Positions 16,565 to 24,402 of a stretch of DNA of 64,000 nucleotides are shown here, piece after piece. This DNA comes from Curtobacterium sp. MCPF17_002 (GTDB lineage Bacteria; Actinomycetota; Actinomycetes; Actinomycetales; Microbacteriaceae). A program made the position numbers and the translations under genes. Where the stretch lies: contig NZ_CP126251.1 in the NCBI RefSeq assembly GCF_003234115.2, forward strand, positions 62,001-126,000, given 5' to 3'. The notes below the pieces were generated by a model. That model worked only from the letters and a program-made list of their open reading frames with translations. It was not told the origin of the DNA and ran no database searches. How positions within the stretch are numbered: the first letter of the stretch is position 1; the number at the start of each line of letters is the position of its first letter.

Positions 16565-18267
16565 CCCGACTGTTCAACGACCCCGCGGACTTCGCGGACG
16601 AGGCCACCGACGGCTTCGTCGCCGCCAACGAGCGATGGGTGCGGAAGGTGCACGGCGGGGTCGCCCGCGCCACCACGAGTCCGGACGGGACCGTCGCGGT
16701 CGTCATCGGCGGCGGCTCCGGCCACTACCCGGCGTTCGGCGGGCTGGTCGGTCACGGGCTGGCGGCCGGTGCGGCGATGGGCAACCTCTTCGCGAGTCCG
16801 AGTGCCCAGCAGGTCGCCGGCGTCGCGCGGGCGTCCGAGCACGGTGCGGGCGTCCTGCTCAGCTACGGCAACTACGCCGGTGACGTCCTCAACTTCGACG
16901 CGGCGGCCCGGACGCTCGAGGCGGACGGCATCCCGGTCCGCACGGTGCGCGTCACGGACGACGTGGTCAGCGCCCCGGCCGACCGTGCGTCCGAGCGGCG
17001 CGGCATCGCGGGGGACCTCTGCGTCTTCAAGGTGGCCGGCGCCGCCGCCGAACGCGGCGACGACCTCGATGCCGTCACCGCCGTCGCCGAACGTGCGAAC
17101 GACCGCACCCGGTCCTTCGGCGTCGCGTTCTCCGGCTGCTCCCTGCCCGGTGCCGACGAGCCGCTCTTCGAGGTGCCCGAGGGCCGCATGGCGATCGGGA
17201 TGGGCATCCACGGCGAGCGGGGCATCGACGAGACCGACGTGCCGAGCGCCGACGGGCTGGCGTCGCTCCTCGTCGAGCGACTGCTCGACGAGCTGCCGGA
17301 CGGCGTGCAGGCGCAGGGCCAGAAGGTGGTCCCGATCCTCAACGGCCTCGGCAGCGTGAAGTACGAGGAACTCTTCGTCGTCTACCGGTCCGTGCAGCGG
17401 TTGCTCGCCGACGCGGGCGTCGTCATCGTCGAACCCGAGGTCGGGGAGCTCGTCACGAGCTTCGACATGGCCGGGGTCTCGCTGACGCTGTTCTGGCTCG
17501 ACGACGAGCTCGAGGAGCTGTGGGCCGCCCCCGCCGACACACCCGCGTACCGCAAGGGCGGTGCGGTCGCCGAGGCGCGGGTCGACCCGTCCGTCGTGGC
17601 GGCGGACGACGCGGCCGAGACGATCGGTCCGGCGAGCGACGACTCCCGTGCCGCGGCCGAGCAGGTCGTCGCCGGCTTCGCCGCCGTCCGAGTCGTCATC
17701 GACGAACACGCCGACGAGCTCGGCCGCATCGACGCCGTCGCCGGTGACGGCGACCACGGCATCGGGATGCAGCGCGGCGCGCACGCGGCCGACGTCGCAG
17801 CAGCGGACGCGGTCGGTCGCGGTGCCGGGGCGGGTTCCGTCCTGCGGACCGCCGGGGATGCCTGGTCCGACAAGGCCGGTGGCACGTCCGGGGCGATCTG
17901 GGGAGCGGCCCTGGAGGCACTGGGTCGCGTCCTCGGGGACGACTCGCGTCCGACGGCGGCCACCGTCGCAGCGGCCGTCGGTGCGGCCACCGAGGCGGTC
18001 CTCGCCTTCGGCGCGACGGTCGGTGACAAGACGATGGTCGATGCGCTCGTCCCGTTCGACGAGGTGCTCCGCACACGCATCGACGAGGGCGCACCGCTCG
18101 CCGAGGCCTGGGCGGCCGCGGTCACCGCGGCACGGGAGGCCGCGGACGCCACGGCGGCGCTCATGCCGAAGAAGGGCCGCGCGCGCACCCACGCCGAGCA
18201 GGCCGTCGGCACGGTCGACCCGGGAGCGGTGTCGTTCGCGCTCATCGTGGAGGCGGTCGCACCGTGA
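16561..18267 (+). CDS. Dihydroxyacetone-kinase-family kinase, DhaK-DhaL fusion (erythrulose kinase-like)
   Basis: 568 aa. Residues 1 to about 330 are the K domain: VVIGGGSGHYPAFGG near the start, LSYGNYAGDVLNF, and His217 in GMGIHGERG, the residue that binds the ketose carbonyl. After a linker, residues about 360-568 are the L (ATP) domain with VAGDGDHGIG (DGDHG at 396-400) and DKAGGTSGAIWG. This is the ATP-dependent, PTS-independent architecture. Coupled to a TIM-like isomerase it matches the LerK/LerI pair of tetritol catabolism in mycobacteria (L-erythrulose phosphorylation). Dihydroxyacetone as substrate cannot be excluded. ATGA and GTGA overlaps join it to both neighbours. Confidence 0.85.
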   Translation: MTRLFNDPADFADEATDGFVAANERWVRKVHGGVARATTSPDGTVAVVIGGGSGHYPAFGGLVGHGLAAGAAMGNLFASPSAQQVAGVARASEHGAGVLLSYGNYAGDVLNFDAAARTLEADGIPVRTVRVTDDVVSAPADRASERRGIAGDLCVFKVAGAAAERGDDLDAVTAVAERANDRTRSFGVAFSGCSLPGADEPLFEVPEGRMAIGMGIHGERGIDETDVPSADGLASLLVERLLDELPDGVQAQGQKVVPILNGLGSVKYEELFVVYRSVQRLLADAGVVIVEPEVGELVTSFDMAGVSLTLFWLDDELEELWAAPADTPAYRKGGAVAEARVDPSVVAADDAAETIGPASDDSRAAAEQVVAGFAAVRVVIDEHADELGRIDAVAGDGDHGIGMQRGAHAADVAAADAVGRGAGAGSVLRTAGDAWSDKAGGTSGAIWGAALEALGRVLGDDSRPTAATVAAAVGAATEAVLAFGATVGDKTMVDALVPFDEVLRTRIDEGAPLAEAWAAAVTAAREAADATAALMPKKGRARTHAEQAVGTVDPGAVSFALIVEAVAP

Positions 18268-19010
18268 TCACGGTCGGGGTGTCGCTGAAGATGTACTTCT
18301 CGCACGCCCGCTCCCTGTCGTGGGCGGCGGCGGTCGGGGACATCGCTCGGCGGCACCCCGCGGTCCGGTCGGGTGCCGCCGAGCTGTTCGTGGTGCCGAC
18401 GTTCCCGGCGCTCGTGCCGGTGCGGCAGGTCCTCGGCGACGCCCCGGTGCTGCTCGGCGCGCAGGACCTGGCATGGGCCGACGAGGGGGCGTACACGGGC
18501 GAGGTCTCGGGGGCCGAGCTCCGGGAGATCGGGGTCGACCTCGTCGAGATCGGTCACGCCGAGCGTCGCTCCCTGTTCCACGAGACGGACGAGGTGGTCG
18601 CGGCGAAGGTCCGCGCCGCCTTCCGCAACCACCTGCGGCCGCTGGTCTGCGTCGGCGAGGTGCGCCGTGCCTCCGGTGCGGAGGCGGTCGCGGAGGTGAC
18701 GGCGCAGCTCGACCGGGCCGTCCCGGCAGCGTCGGCCGGGCCGGTCATCGTGGCCTACGAGCCCGTCTGGGCGATCGGTGCGCCCGCGCCGGCACCCGAC
18801 GAGCACATCGTGACGGTCCTGGCGGGCATCGAGCAGCACCTGCGCGCCCGACCGGAGCTGCACGGCAGCACCGTGGTCTACGGGGGCAGCGCCGGTCCGG
18901 GGCTGCTCACACGGGGGCAGGGACGGATCGGCGGGCTGTTCCTCGGACGCTTCGCCCACGACCCCGCCGCCGTCGAGACGATCCTCGACGAGGTCGTGGC
19001 ACTCAGCTGA
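18264..19010 (+). CDS. Triose-phosphate isomerase family, erythrulose-phosphate isomerase-like
   Basis: 248 aa from a GTG that overlaps the kinase stop. TIM catalytic residues are present: Lys in VSLKMYF, His in EIGHAERR (canonical IGHSERR with Ser to Ala), and Glu in VAYEPVWAIG. The phosphate loop VVYGGSAGPGL is also intact. The changed N-terminus (SLKMYF instead of GNWKMN) and the kinase partner suggest a LerI/EryH-like isomerase acting on a C4 ketose phosphate rather than the glycolytic enzyme. A downstream RpiB-type enzyme to make erythrose 4-phosphate is not in this operon. Its 3' end overlaps the convergent gene at 19003 by 8 bases. Confidence 0.8.
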   Translation: MITVGVSLKMYFSHARSLSWAAAVGDIARRHPAVRSGAAELFVVPTFPALVPVRQVLGDAPVLLGAQDLAWADEGAYTGEVSGAELREIGVDLVEIGHAERRSLFHETDEVVAAKVRAAFRNHLRPLVCVGEVRRASGAEAVAEVTAQLDRAVPAASAGPVIVAYEPVWAIGAPAPAPDEHIVTVLAGIEQHLRARPELHGSTVVYGGSAGPGLLTRGQGRIGGLFLGRFAHDPAAVETILDEVVALS

Positions 19011-19845
19011 TCTGGTCCTGCACCGGGCGCGGCTCGCGACCGAGGAGTTCGCCGAGCAGCGGGTCGGTGCCGGCGAAGAGTCCCTGCGCCGCAGCCCGGT
19101 ACATGCCGAGCAGGAAGCCGGCCATGTGCGGGTCCTGTCCGCCGGCGACCGCCTGCGCGAGCCACTCGTCCGCACCGAGCACCTCGTGGCGGATCGTCCG
19201 ACCCGCGGCGTCGGAGGCGTACCGAGCGAGGTCGGCGAAGGTCGGCGCCGCCGGAGCGGTGAGCGTGACGGGGCCGTCGTACGGCTCGTCCGCGAGCAGG
19301 ATGCGGGCGGCGGCCTCGGCCGCGTCCTCCCGCGCGGTCCAGGACACCGGGCCGTCGACGGGCACCGAGACGACCCCGGTCTCCTGCCACGGTCCCATCA
19401 GCCATCCGGTGCTGTGTGCGTAGAACCCGTTGCGCAGGCTCGTCCACGGCAGCCCGGATGCGCGGAGCAGGTCCTCGGTCGCCGCGTGGTCGTCGGCTGG
19501 CCCGGACGGGGAGCCGTGCGCCGCGCCCTGGTGGCTCGTGTAGAGCACCCGGCCGACGCCCGCCGTCACCGCGGCCGCGATGGCCGAGCGGTGCAGGGCG
19601 ACGGCGTCGGCCATGGGTTCGTTCGACGACACGAGGAGGAGCTGATCGGCCCACGCGAACGCCGCCGGCAGGGTGTCCGGTTCGGCGTAGTCGCCGCGAC
19701 GGACGTCGACGCCGCGGGCGGCGAAGCGCTCGGCCTTCGACGGATCGCGCGTGACGACGGCGAGCTCCTCCGGCGCGAGGTGCTCGAGGAGGTGGTCGGC
19801 GGTGGCGCCGTTCAGCGCGCCGGTGGCTCCGGTGATGATGATCAT
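19003..19845 (-). CDS. NmrA-like NAD(P)-binding protein (quinone reductase QOR2-like)
   Basis: 280 aa. It starts MIIITGATGALNGATADHL with the GxxGxxG fold of atypical SDRs and has no YxxxK active site, as is normal for NmrA/QOR2 relatives. Later segments RVLYTSHQGA and SLRNGFYAHSTGWLMG match that family. The role could be NAD(P)H-dependent quinone reduction or redox sensing. The ATG at 19845 has GGAG 9 bases upstream; the frame extends to 19893 but that part overlaps the operator region. It is divergent from a TetR regulator at 19925, so the pair is likely a regulator-target couple. A paralogue is at 48419-49252. Confidence 0.8.
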   Translation of the reverse strand: MIIITGATGALNGATADHLLEHLAPEELAVVTRDPSKAERFAARGVDVRRGDYAEPDTLPAAFAWADQLLLVSSNEPMADAVALHRSAIAAAVTAGVGRVLYTSHQGAAHGSPSGPADDHAATEDLLRASGLPWTSLRNGFYAHSTGWLMGPWQETGVVSVPVDGPVSWTAREDAAEAAARILLADEPYDGPVTLTAPAAPTFADLARYASDAAGRTIRHEVLGADEWLAQAVAGGQDPHMAGFLLGMYRAAAQGLFAGTDPLLGELLGREPRPVQDQIS

Positions 19846-19862
19846 GTCTGCTCCGTATCGTT

Positions 19863-19893
19863 GGTAACACTGCGGTGATTCCGACGGTAACAC
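19863..19893. promoter_or_regulatory. Repeated GGTAACAC boxes between divergent genes
   Basis: GGTAACAC occurs at 19863-19870 and again at 19886-19893, a 23-bp spacing of about two helical turns. The 79-bp gap lies between the NmrA-like gene and the TetR gene. A TetR dimer pair could bind here and control both genes. A clear -35/-10 pair was not assigned. Confidence 0.45.
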
Positions 19894-19924
19894 ACTGGTA
19901 GCAGTTCGTTGTTATCGTTGTTCC

Positions 19925-20647
19925 GTGATCGAACAGGGCACGCAGCGGGACGAGACCCGGACCCGCATCGTCGAGGTCGCGGGCACGATGCTCCGCGAGC
20001 AGGGGGCGGGCGCGGTCACCACGCGTGCGGTGGCCGAGGGTGCAGGCGTCCAGGCGCCCACGATCTACCGGCTCTTCGGGGACAAGGACGGTCTGCTCGA
20101 GGCCGTCGCCGAGCACGCCATGTCGGCGTTCGCCGCCGTCAAGGCCGAGGCGGTCCGGGCGGCGCAGGACGAGCAGACCGATCCCGTCGAGGACCTCCGG
20201 GCCGGCTGGGGGATGACGATCGCCTTCGGCCTCGCGAACCCCGACCTCTTCGTCCTGCTCGCCGACCCCGAACGTGGACGGCGTTCCGCTGCCGCCCGGG
20301 CCGGGACCGCGCTGCTCGCCGACCGGGTCCGTCGTGTCGCCGAGGCCGGTCGGCTCGCCGTGCCGGAGCGCCGCGCGGTCGACCTCGTGCACGCTGCCGG
20401 GACGGGTGCCGTGCTGGCGATCCTGTCCGCGTCGCCGGCCGACCGCGACCCCGCACTGGCGGACGACGCGCTCGAGGCCGTGCTCGGCCGGATCCTCGTG
20501 ACGGGAGCGCCCGCGCCGCACGGTCCGGGTGACGCCGTGTCGAGCGCCGCGATCACGCTGCGCGCCGCCGTGTCGGACCTCGACGTGCTGTCCGCCGCCG
20601 AACGGACGATGCTGGCCGAGTGGCTCGACCGGGTGGCCGAGCGCTAG
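19925..20647 (+). CDS. TetR/AcrR-family transcriptional regulator
   Basis: 240 aa from GTG. The N-terminal helix-turn-helix is MLREQGAGAVTTRAVAEGAG, then VQAPTIYRLFGDKDGLLEAV, a standard TetR DNA-binding domain. The C-terminal ligand domain is not assignable. It is divergent from the NmrA-like gene with 79 bp between starts and probably represses it and itself, responding to an electrophile or quinone; that ligand is a guess from the neighbour. Confidence 0.88.
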   Translation: MIEQGTQRDETRTRIVEVAGTMLREQGAGAVTTRAVAEGAGVQAPTIYRLFGDKDGLLEAVAEHAMSAFAAVKAEAVRAAQDEQTDPVEDLRAGWGMTIAFGLANPDLFVLLADPERGRRSAAARAGTALLADRVRRVAEAGRLAVPERRAVDLVHAAGTGAVLAILSASPADRDPALADDALEAVLGRILVTGAPAPHGPGDAVSSAAITLRAAVSDLDVLSAAERTMLAEWLDRVAER

Positions 20648-20660
20648 GCGTCGGAAGCGC

Positions 20661-21335
20661 TCAGCTCTCGCCGCGCGCGCCGGCCAGCCCGTGGTCGTGC
20701 GCGTACACGACGAGCTGCACCCGGTCCCGCAGCGCGAGCTTCCCGAGGATGCTCGAGATCTGCGTCTTCACGGTCGACTCGGTGACGAACTCCTTCGCCG
20801 CGATCTCGGCGTTCGACAGCCCGCGCGAGGCCCAGCCGAACACGATGCGCTCCCGGTCCGTCAGCGACTGGAACTCGCGCGGCTGCGGCGACGGCGCTCG
20901 CTCGACGTCGGCGCCGAACAGCTGCGAGAGGTCGTTCGGCGCGATCACCGAACTGCCCTCGTGCACGGCCCGGACCGCCGCGAACAGGAACGGCGGCGTG
21001 GTGTCCTTGAGCAGGAACCCGCTGGCGCCGAGGCGGATCGCGGTCGCTGCCGCCGGGTCGAGGCCGAAGGTGGTGAGGACGACCACGCGGGGGAGCGGGC
21101 CGTCGACCGCGCCGGAGAACAGCTGCCGGACGGTCTCGACGCCGTCCATCCCGGCCATCCGCATGTCGAGCAGCATCACGTCGGGCCGGAGCTCCGGGAT
21201 GGCGGCGAGGGCCTCGGCCCCGTCCGAGGCCTCACCCACGACCACCATGTCGTCCTGGGCGTCGAGCACGACGCGCAGGCCGGCGCGGAAGAGCGCCTGG
21301 TCGTCGGTGAGCAGGATGCGGATCGGATCGGTCAT
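20661..21335 (-). CDS. LuxR/NarL-family response regulator
   Basis: 224 aa. The receiver domain has acidic DD in ILLTDDQALFRAGL, the phospho-acceptor Asp in DVMLLDMRMAGMDG, and Thr/Lys in VLTTFGL and GFLLKDT. The C-terminal helix-turn-helix is LTDRERIVFGWASRGLSNAE, then TESTVKTQISSILGKL. It is the cytoplasmic output of the adjoining histidine kinase, whose stop overlaps this start (ATGA). A GGGGGG ribosome site lies inside the kinase gene. Targets are unknown; no cell-envelope transporter sits directly beside it. Confidence 0.92.
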   Translation of the reverse strand: MTDPIRILLTDDQALFRAGLRVVLDAQDDMVVVGEASDGAEALAAIPELRPDVMLLDMRMAGMDGVETVRQLFSGAVDGPLPRVVVLTTFGLDPAAATAIRLGASGFLLKDTTPPFLFAAVRAVHEGSSVIAPNDLSQLFGADVERAPSPQPREFQSLTDRERIVFGWASRGLSNAEIAAKEFVTESTVKTQISSILGKLALRDRVQLVVYAHDHGLAGARGES

Positions 21336-22558
21336 CGGTTGGTCCCCCCATGGACGTCGAACGGGATGCGGGCGCGTGCGGAGAACACGTCGTCCAGGAC
21401 GGCGGCGTCGAACGACCCGCCGAGCGTGGTGAGCCGGGACTGCATGCCGGTGAGGCCGCGACCGGAGCCGCGCGTGCTCGGTCCCGCCGTGGCTGCGTCG
21501 ACGACCTGGTTCTCGACCTCGAGCACGAGGTCGGCGCTCCGCCAGGTCTCGCGGACGGTCACGGGCCGGCCGGGAGCGCCGTGCCGGAGTGCGTTCGTGA
21601 GCATCTCCTGCAGCACGCGACGTGCCGCGGTCCCGCTCTCCGGGCCGAGCGTCACGAGTGCCCCACGGCGGCTGTGGTCCACGTCGACGCCGGCCTCGCG
21701 GATGCCCTGGACGATCTCGTCGAGCGACCCCGGGTCGGTGTCCGTGCCGGAGCCGTCGATGTGCCCGAGGACCTGTCGGACCTCGACGAGGGAGCTGCGG
21801 GCGGTGCTGGCGATGGTGGCGCTGACCTCGCGGATGCGCGCCTCGTCGTCGAGGAACGGCACCGAGTCGGCCTGCGCGATGATCACGGCGAGCGAGTGTC
21901 CGACGACGTCGTGCACGTCCCGGGCGATGTCGGCGCGGATGCGTTCCGACTCGGCCTCGTCGACGGCGCGGACGGCGACCGCCTCGGCGCGCGTCGCCAC
22001 CTCGGCGGCCCGGCTCGCGGCGGCCTCGGCGTCGGCGCGGCGTTCGGACTCCTGGTTGCGGGACCGGAAGGCCCGGACGGCGAGCCCGCCGGCCCACACC
22101 GCGACGAGCGAGGTCACCGGTGCGGCCAGGGCGAGGAACGCCTGGTCGCCAGGACCCGTGACGAGCATCGCGAACCGGTAGCCCGTCAGCGCCAGGTACG
22201 CGGTCGCACCGATGCCCGCGACGAGTGCGAGGAGCCCGGAGAGCACCACCTCGGTCTTCGACCCGACGATCGCGGTCGTGCCGATGACGACGAAGAGCGC
22301 CAGGTCGACGAGGGACGGCCGCTCGTACCCCTGCACCTGCACGACGCCGAGCACGACGGTCATCATCATCGCGCCGGACGGCGAGATCCGCCGCAGCGCG
22401 ATGGCACCGGCGGCGGCCACGACCGCGGAGAGACTGGCGTGCTCGAGCTCGAGGTCGATCGGGGCGAGGAACGCGAGCGCCGCGACCACCGCCCACGCCA
22501 CGTCGACGATGATCGAGCGGACTGCGAGCGGCCGGATGAACGTGCGCCGTTCGGTCAC
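21332..22558 (-). CDS. DesK/NarL-type sensor histidine kinase
   Basis: 408 aa from GTG 22558. Several membrane helices fill roughly residues 15-160 (ALAFLAPIDLE, AVVAAAGAIAL, LALFVVIGTTAIVG, VTSLVAVWAGGL). A coiled segment leads to the HisKA_3 box ARDVHDVVGHSLAVI with the phospho-acceptor His. The ATPase domain follows with LQEMLTNALRHG (N box) and GSGRGLTGMQSR (G box). There is no extracytoplasmic sensing domain of note, so the signal is probably read in the membrane. It is first of a two-gene unit with the response regulator. Confidence 0.9.
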   Translation of the reverse strand: MTERRTFIRPLAVRSIIVDVAWAVVAALAFLAPIDLELEHASLSAVVAAAGAIALRRISPSGAMMMTVVLGVVQVQGYERPSLVDLALFVVIGTTAIVGSKTEVVLSGLLALVAGIGATAYLALTGYRFAMLVTGPGDQAFLALAAPVTSLVAVWAGGLAVRAFRSRNQESERRADAEAAASRAAEVATRAEAVAVRAVDEAESERIRADIARDVHDVVGHSLAVIIAQADSVPFLDDEARIREVSATIASTARSSLVEVRQVLGHIDGSGTDTDPGSLDEIVQGIREAGVDVDHSRRGALVTLGPESGTAARRVLQEMLTNALRHGAPGRPVTVRETWRSADLVLEVENQVVDAATAGPSTRGSGRGLTGMQSRLTTLGGSFDAAVLDDVFSARARIPFDVHGGTNR

Positions 22559-22592
22559 GGCTCGATCATCGCACGGGGGTGCGCACCACCGG

Positions 22593-22694
22593 TCACGGCA
22601 TCGGCGACATCGCGACGAGCGCGACGGCGGTGACGACGACGATCGCCGCGCAGAGCAACAGGGTGGCGATCGTGTGCTTGGTCGAGGTCTCCAT
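22593..22694 (-). CDS. Small single-pass membrane protein (33 aa)
   Basis: A 33-residue frame, METSTKHTIATLLLCAAIVV and on, with one hydrophobic helix of about 20 residues and short polar ends. It lies 34 bp upstream of the sensor kinase start on the same strand, so it could be co-transcribed and act as a membrane accessory to the kinase. The ribosome site is weak (GCTGGTCTC before ATG), which lowers confidence. Confidence 0.4.
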   Translation of the reverse strand: METSTKHTIATLLLCAAIVVVTAVALVAMSPMP

Positions 22695-22791
22695 GAGACC
22701 AGCATCCGGAATCCGGGACGCCGGCACATCGGACCGAGGGTGGAAGGCCTTCATCCGAACGGGTGAAAGGCCGATGGCCGTCCCGTCACCG

Positions 22792-23430
22792 TCACCCCTC
22801 CGAGCTGTCGCGGCGCATCGCCGGGCAGGTGCCGCCCGGGGTCGTCGACAGCTCGTAGTGCCAGGACTCGTTCTCGTAGGTCTGGCAGAGGCCGAACTCC
22901 GACCCGTGCTCCTGCATCCAGGCCGCCGCGTCGATCTCACCCACGTCGACCGCGCCGCCCCGGACGTGCGCCGACCGCTCGGGGGTGTTCACCCACCGCC
23001 GAGCCTCCTCGAGGGAGCCGTGCTCCTCGACGGCCTGGTCGAGCAGCGCCTGCTGGTACCGGGTGCTCCGCCAGCCCGAGTTGATGCGGACCTCGACGCC
23101 GTCGGCCGCAGCGGCTTCGGTGGTACGGATCACGGCACGGCGCAGGTCGGCGTCGAGGTTCGCCACTTCGGGGGCGTCCGTGCGCTCGGTGATCGGTGCG
23201 CTGTCGGCCGCGTAGCCGTCGGCTCCGCTCACCCGGACGCCGCCGATGGTGGTGACGTCGCCCACCGGGGCTCCGGCCGGCGGCTGTCCCGGCGCCGAGC
23301 CGGAACGGGCGCTCGTGCTCGTGCGGGTTGCGCCGCCCTCGTCGACGGCGGCGGCAGCGCACCCGGCGACGACGAGTGCGGTGGCGCACACGACGGTCGC
23401 GGCGAGGACGTGGAGGCGTGACTTCTGCAT
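22792..23430 (-). CDS. M15 (VanY-type) D,D-carboxypeptidase lipoprotein
   Basis: 212 aa. The N-terminus has a lipoprotein signal with lipobox VAGC after a hydrophobic core (LAATVVCATALV), so it is probably anchored on the outer face of the membrane. A Ser/Gly/Pro linker leads to the peptidase domain: SGWRSTRYQQALL, zinc ligands in SAHVRGGAVDVG (SxHxxGxAxD) and ESWHYEL with the last zinc His. It should trim D-Ala from peptidoglycan stem peptides. The first in-frame ATG lies further upstream, but MQKSR at 23430 gives the proper signal. Confidence 0.88.
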   Translation of the reverse strand: MQKSRLHVLAATVVCATALVVAGCAAAAVDEGGATRTSTSARSGSAPGQPPAGAPVGDVTTIGGVRVSGADGYAADSAPITERTDAPEVANLDADLRRAVIRTTEAAAADGVEVRINSGWRSTRYQQALLDQAVEEHGSLEEARRWVNTPERSAHVRGGAVDVGEIDAAAWMQEHGSEFGLCQTYENESWHYELSTTPGGTCPAMRRDSSEG

Positions 23431-23502
23431 GCTTCCAGCATGTGGTACTTCAGCGTCACCCGCTTCGGGCGGAGGGCCCAAGTGCGTGGTCCCACCGGAT
23501 GA

Positions 23503-23547
23503 CGGCCTGGAGGCGCGTGGCGGGACCGCCCCGCGCCTCCAGTCCGG
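23503..23547. terminator. Full copy of the dispersed palindrome, terminator-like
   Basis: CTGGAGGCGCG at 23507-23517 pairs with CGCGCCTCCAG at 23532-23542, extended inward by GGCGG with CCGCC after one mismatch. The result is a hairpin with a tiny loop. It starts 4 bases beyond the stop of the SDR at 23551 and probably ends its transcript. There is no U-tract. Same family as the copies at 44629 and 59308. Confidence 0.7.
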
Positions 23548-23550
23548 TGT

Positions 23551-24243
23551 TCAGATCGTGAGTTGGCCCAGCACCCGGTGCGCGATCGAGATCGACTCGC
23601 CGGACACCGCGGACAGCGGCGAGGCGAGGAAGGCGACGAGGTCGGCGATCTGCTGCGGGCTGGACTCGCCACCCGCGCCGCGCTGCACCGCTGCCGCCGG
23701 GGAGTCCGTCACCGTTCCCGGGTTGACGACGTTGACCGTGACACCGGAACCGGCCACCTCGTCCGCGAGGTTCTTCGCGATGACGCTCACCGCGGTGTTG
23801 CGGAGCGACGCGGTGATGTTGCCGGACAGGTAGGCGTTCTGCCCGCTCACCACGACGACGCGGCCGTACCCGGCCTCGCGCTGCGCGGGCAGCACGGCGT
23901 TCGCGACCCGGAGGAAGCCGAGTGCCTTGCCGTCGATCGCCGACAGCACCTGCTCGGGGTCGGACTTCTTCGCCGGGTCGAGCGTGCCGGCGCTCGGAGC
24001 CGCTGTGACGATCAGCGCGTCGATCCGGCCGTGCAGCTCGAGCACGCGTGCGATGCCGGCATCCACCGAGGCCTGGTCGGCGGTGTCGATGGCGACGCGG
24101 TCCGGGGAGTCCTGGTCGCCGGCGCTCCGGGACGCCACCACCACCGTCGCCCCCTCGGCACGGAGCCGATCGGCGACTGCTGCACCGATGTACCCCTTCC
24201 CTCCGACGACGAGCGCGACACGGTTCTTGAGTTCGAGGTCCAC
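23551..24243 (-). CDS. SDR-fold protein lacking the catalytic Tyr-Lys pair
   Basis: 230 aa. The nucleotide fold is present (ALVVGGKGYIGAAVADRLRA) and so is a Ser in VVVVSGQNAYLSG, but the region where YxxxK should be reads GNITASLRNTAVSV. In alignment Tyr falls on Ala145 and Lys on Asn149. The end, NVVNPGTV, is normal. It may be a non-catalytic cofactor-binding protein or use other residues. The frame is intact with no stop or frameshift, so it is under selection for something. It is divergent from a second SDR (24403) with a 159-bp gap. Confidence 0.8.
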   Translation of the reverse strand: MDLELKNRVALVVGGKGYIGAAVADRLRAEGATVVVASRSAGDQDSPDRVAIDTADQASVDAGIARVLELHGRIDALIVTAAPSAGTLDPAKKSDPEQVLSAIDGKALGFLRVANAVLPAQREAGYGRVVVVSGQNAYLSGNITASLRNTAVSVIAKNLADEVAGSGVTVNVVNPGTVTDSPAAAVQRGAGGESSPQQIADLVAFLASPLSAVSGESISIAHRVLGQLTI

Positions 24244-24402
24244 GGGTCCACGCTATGCCGCGGTCGGCACCGCGTCCGCGTGGTTCGGCTACGCGCACCG
24301 CGTCATTCGTCCACTCCGGACGGCCGCTCAGAGCCACACGCCGACCATCGCCCTGGACGGGCCGAGTGCCTCGACCGAAGACGAGACGATCAGGGAGCGA
24401 GC

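Noticed and set aside
18264..19010. Glycolytic triose-phosphate isomerase tpiA
   Set aside because: The N-terminal GNWKMN is replaced by VSLKMYF, IGHSERR by IGHAERR, and it is coupled to a DhaK-type kinase, not to gap/pgk.
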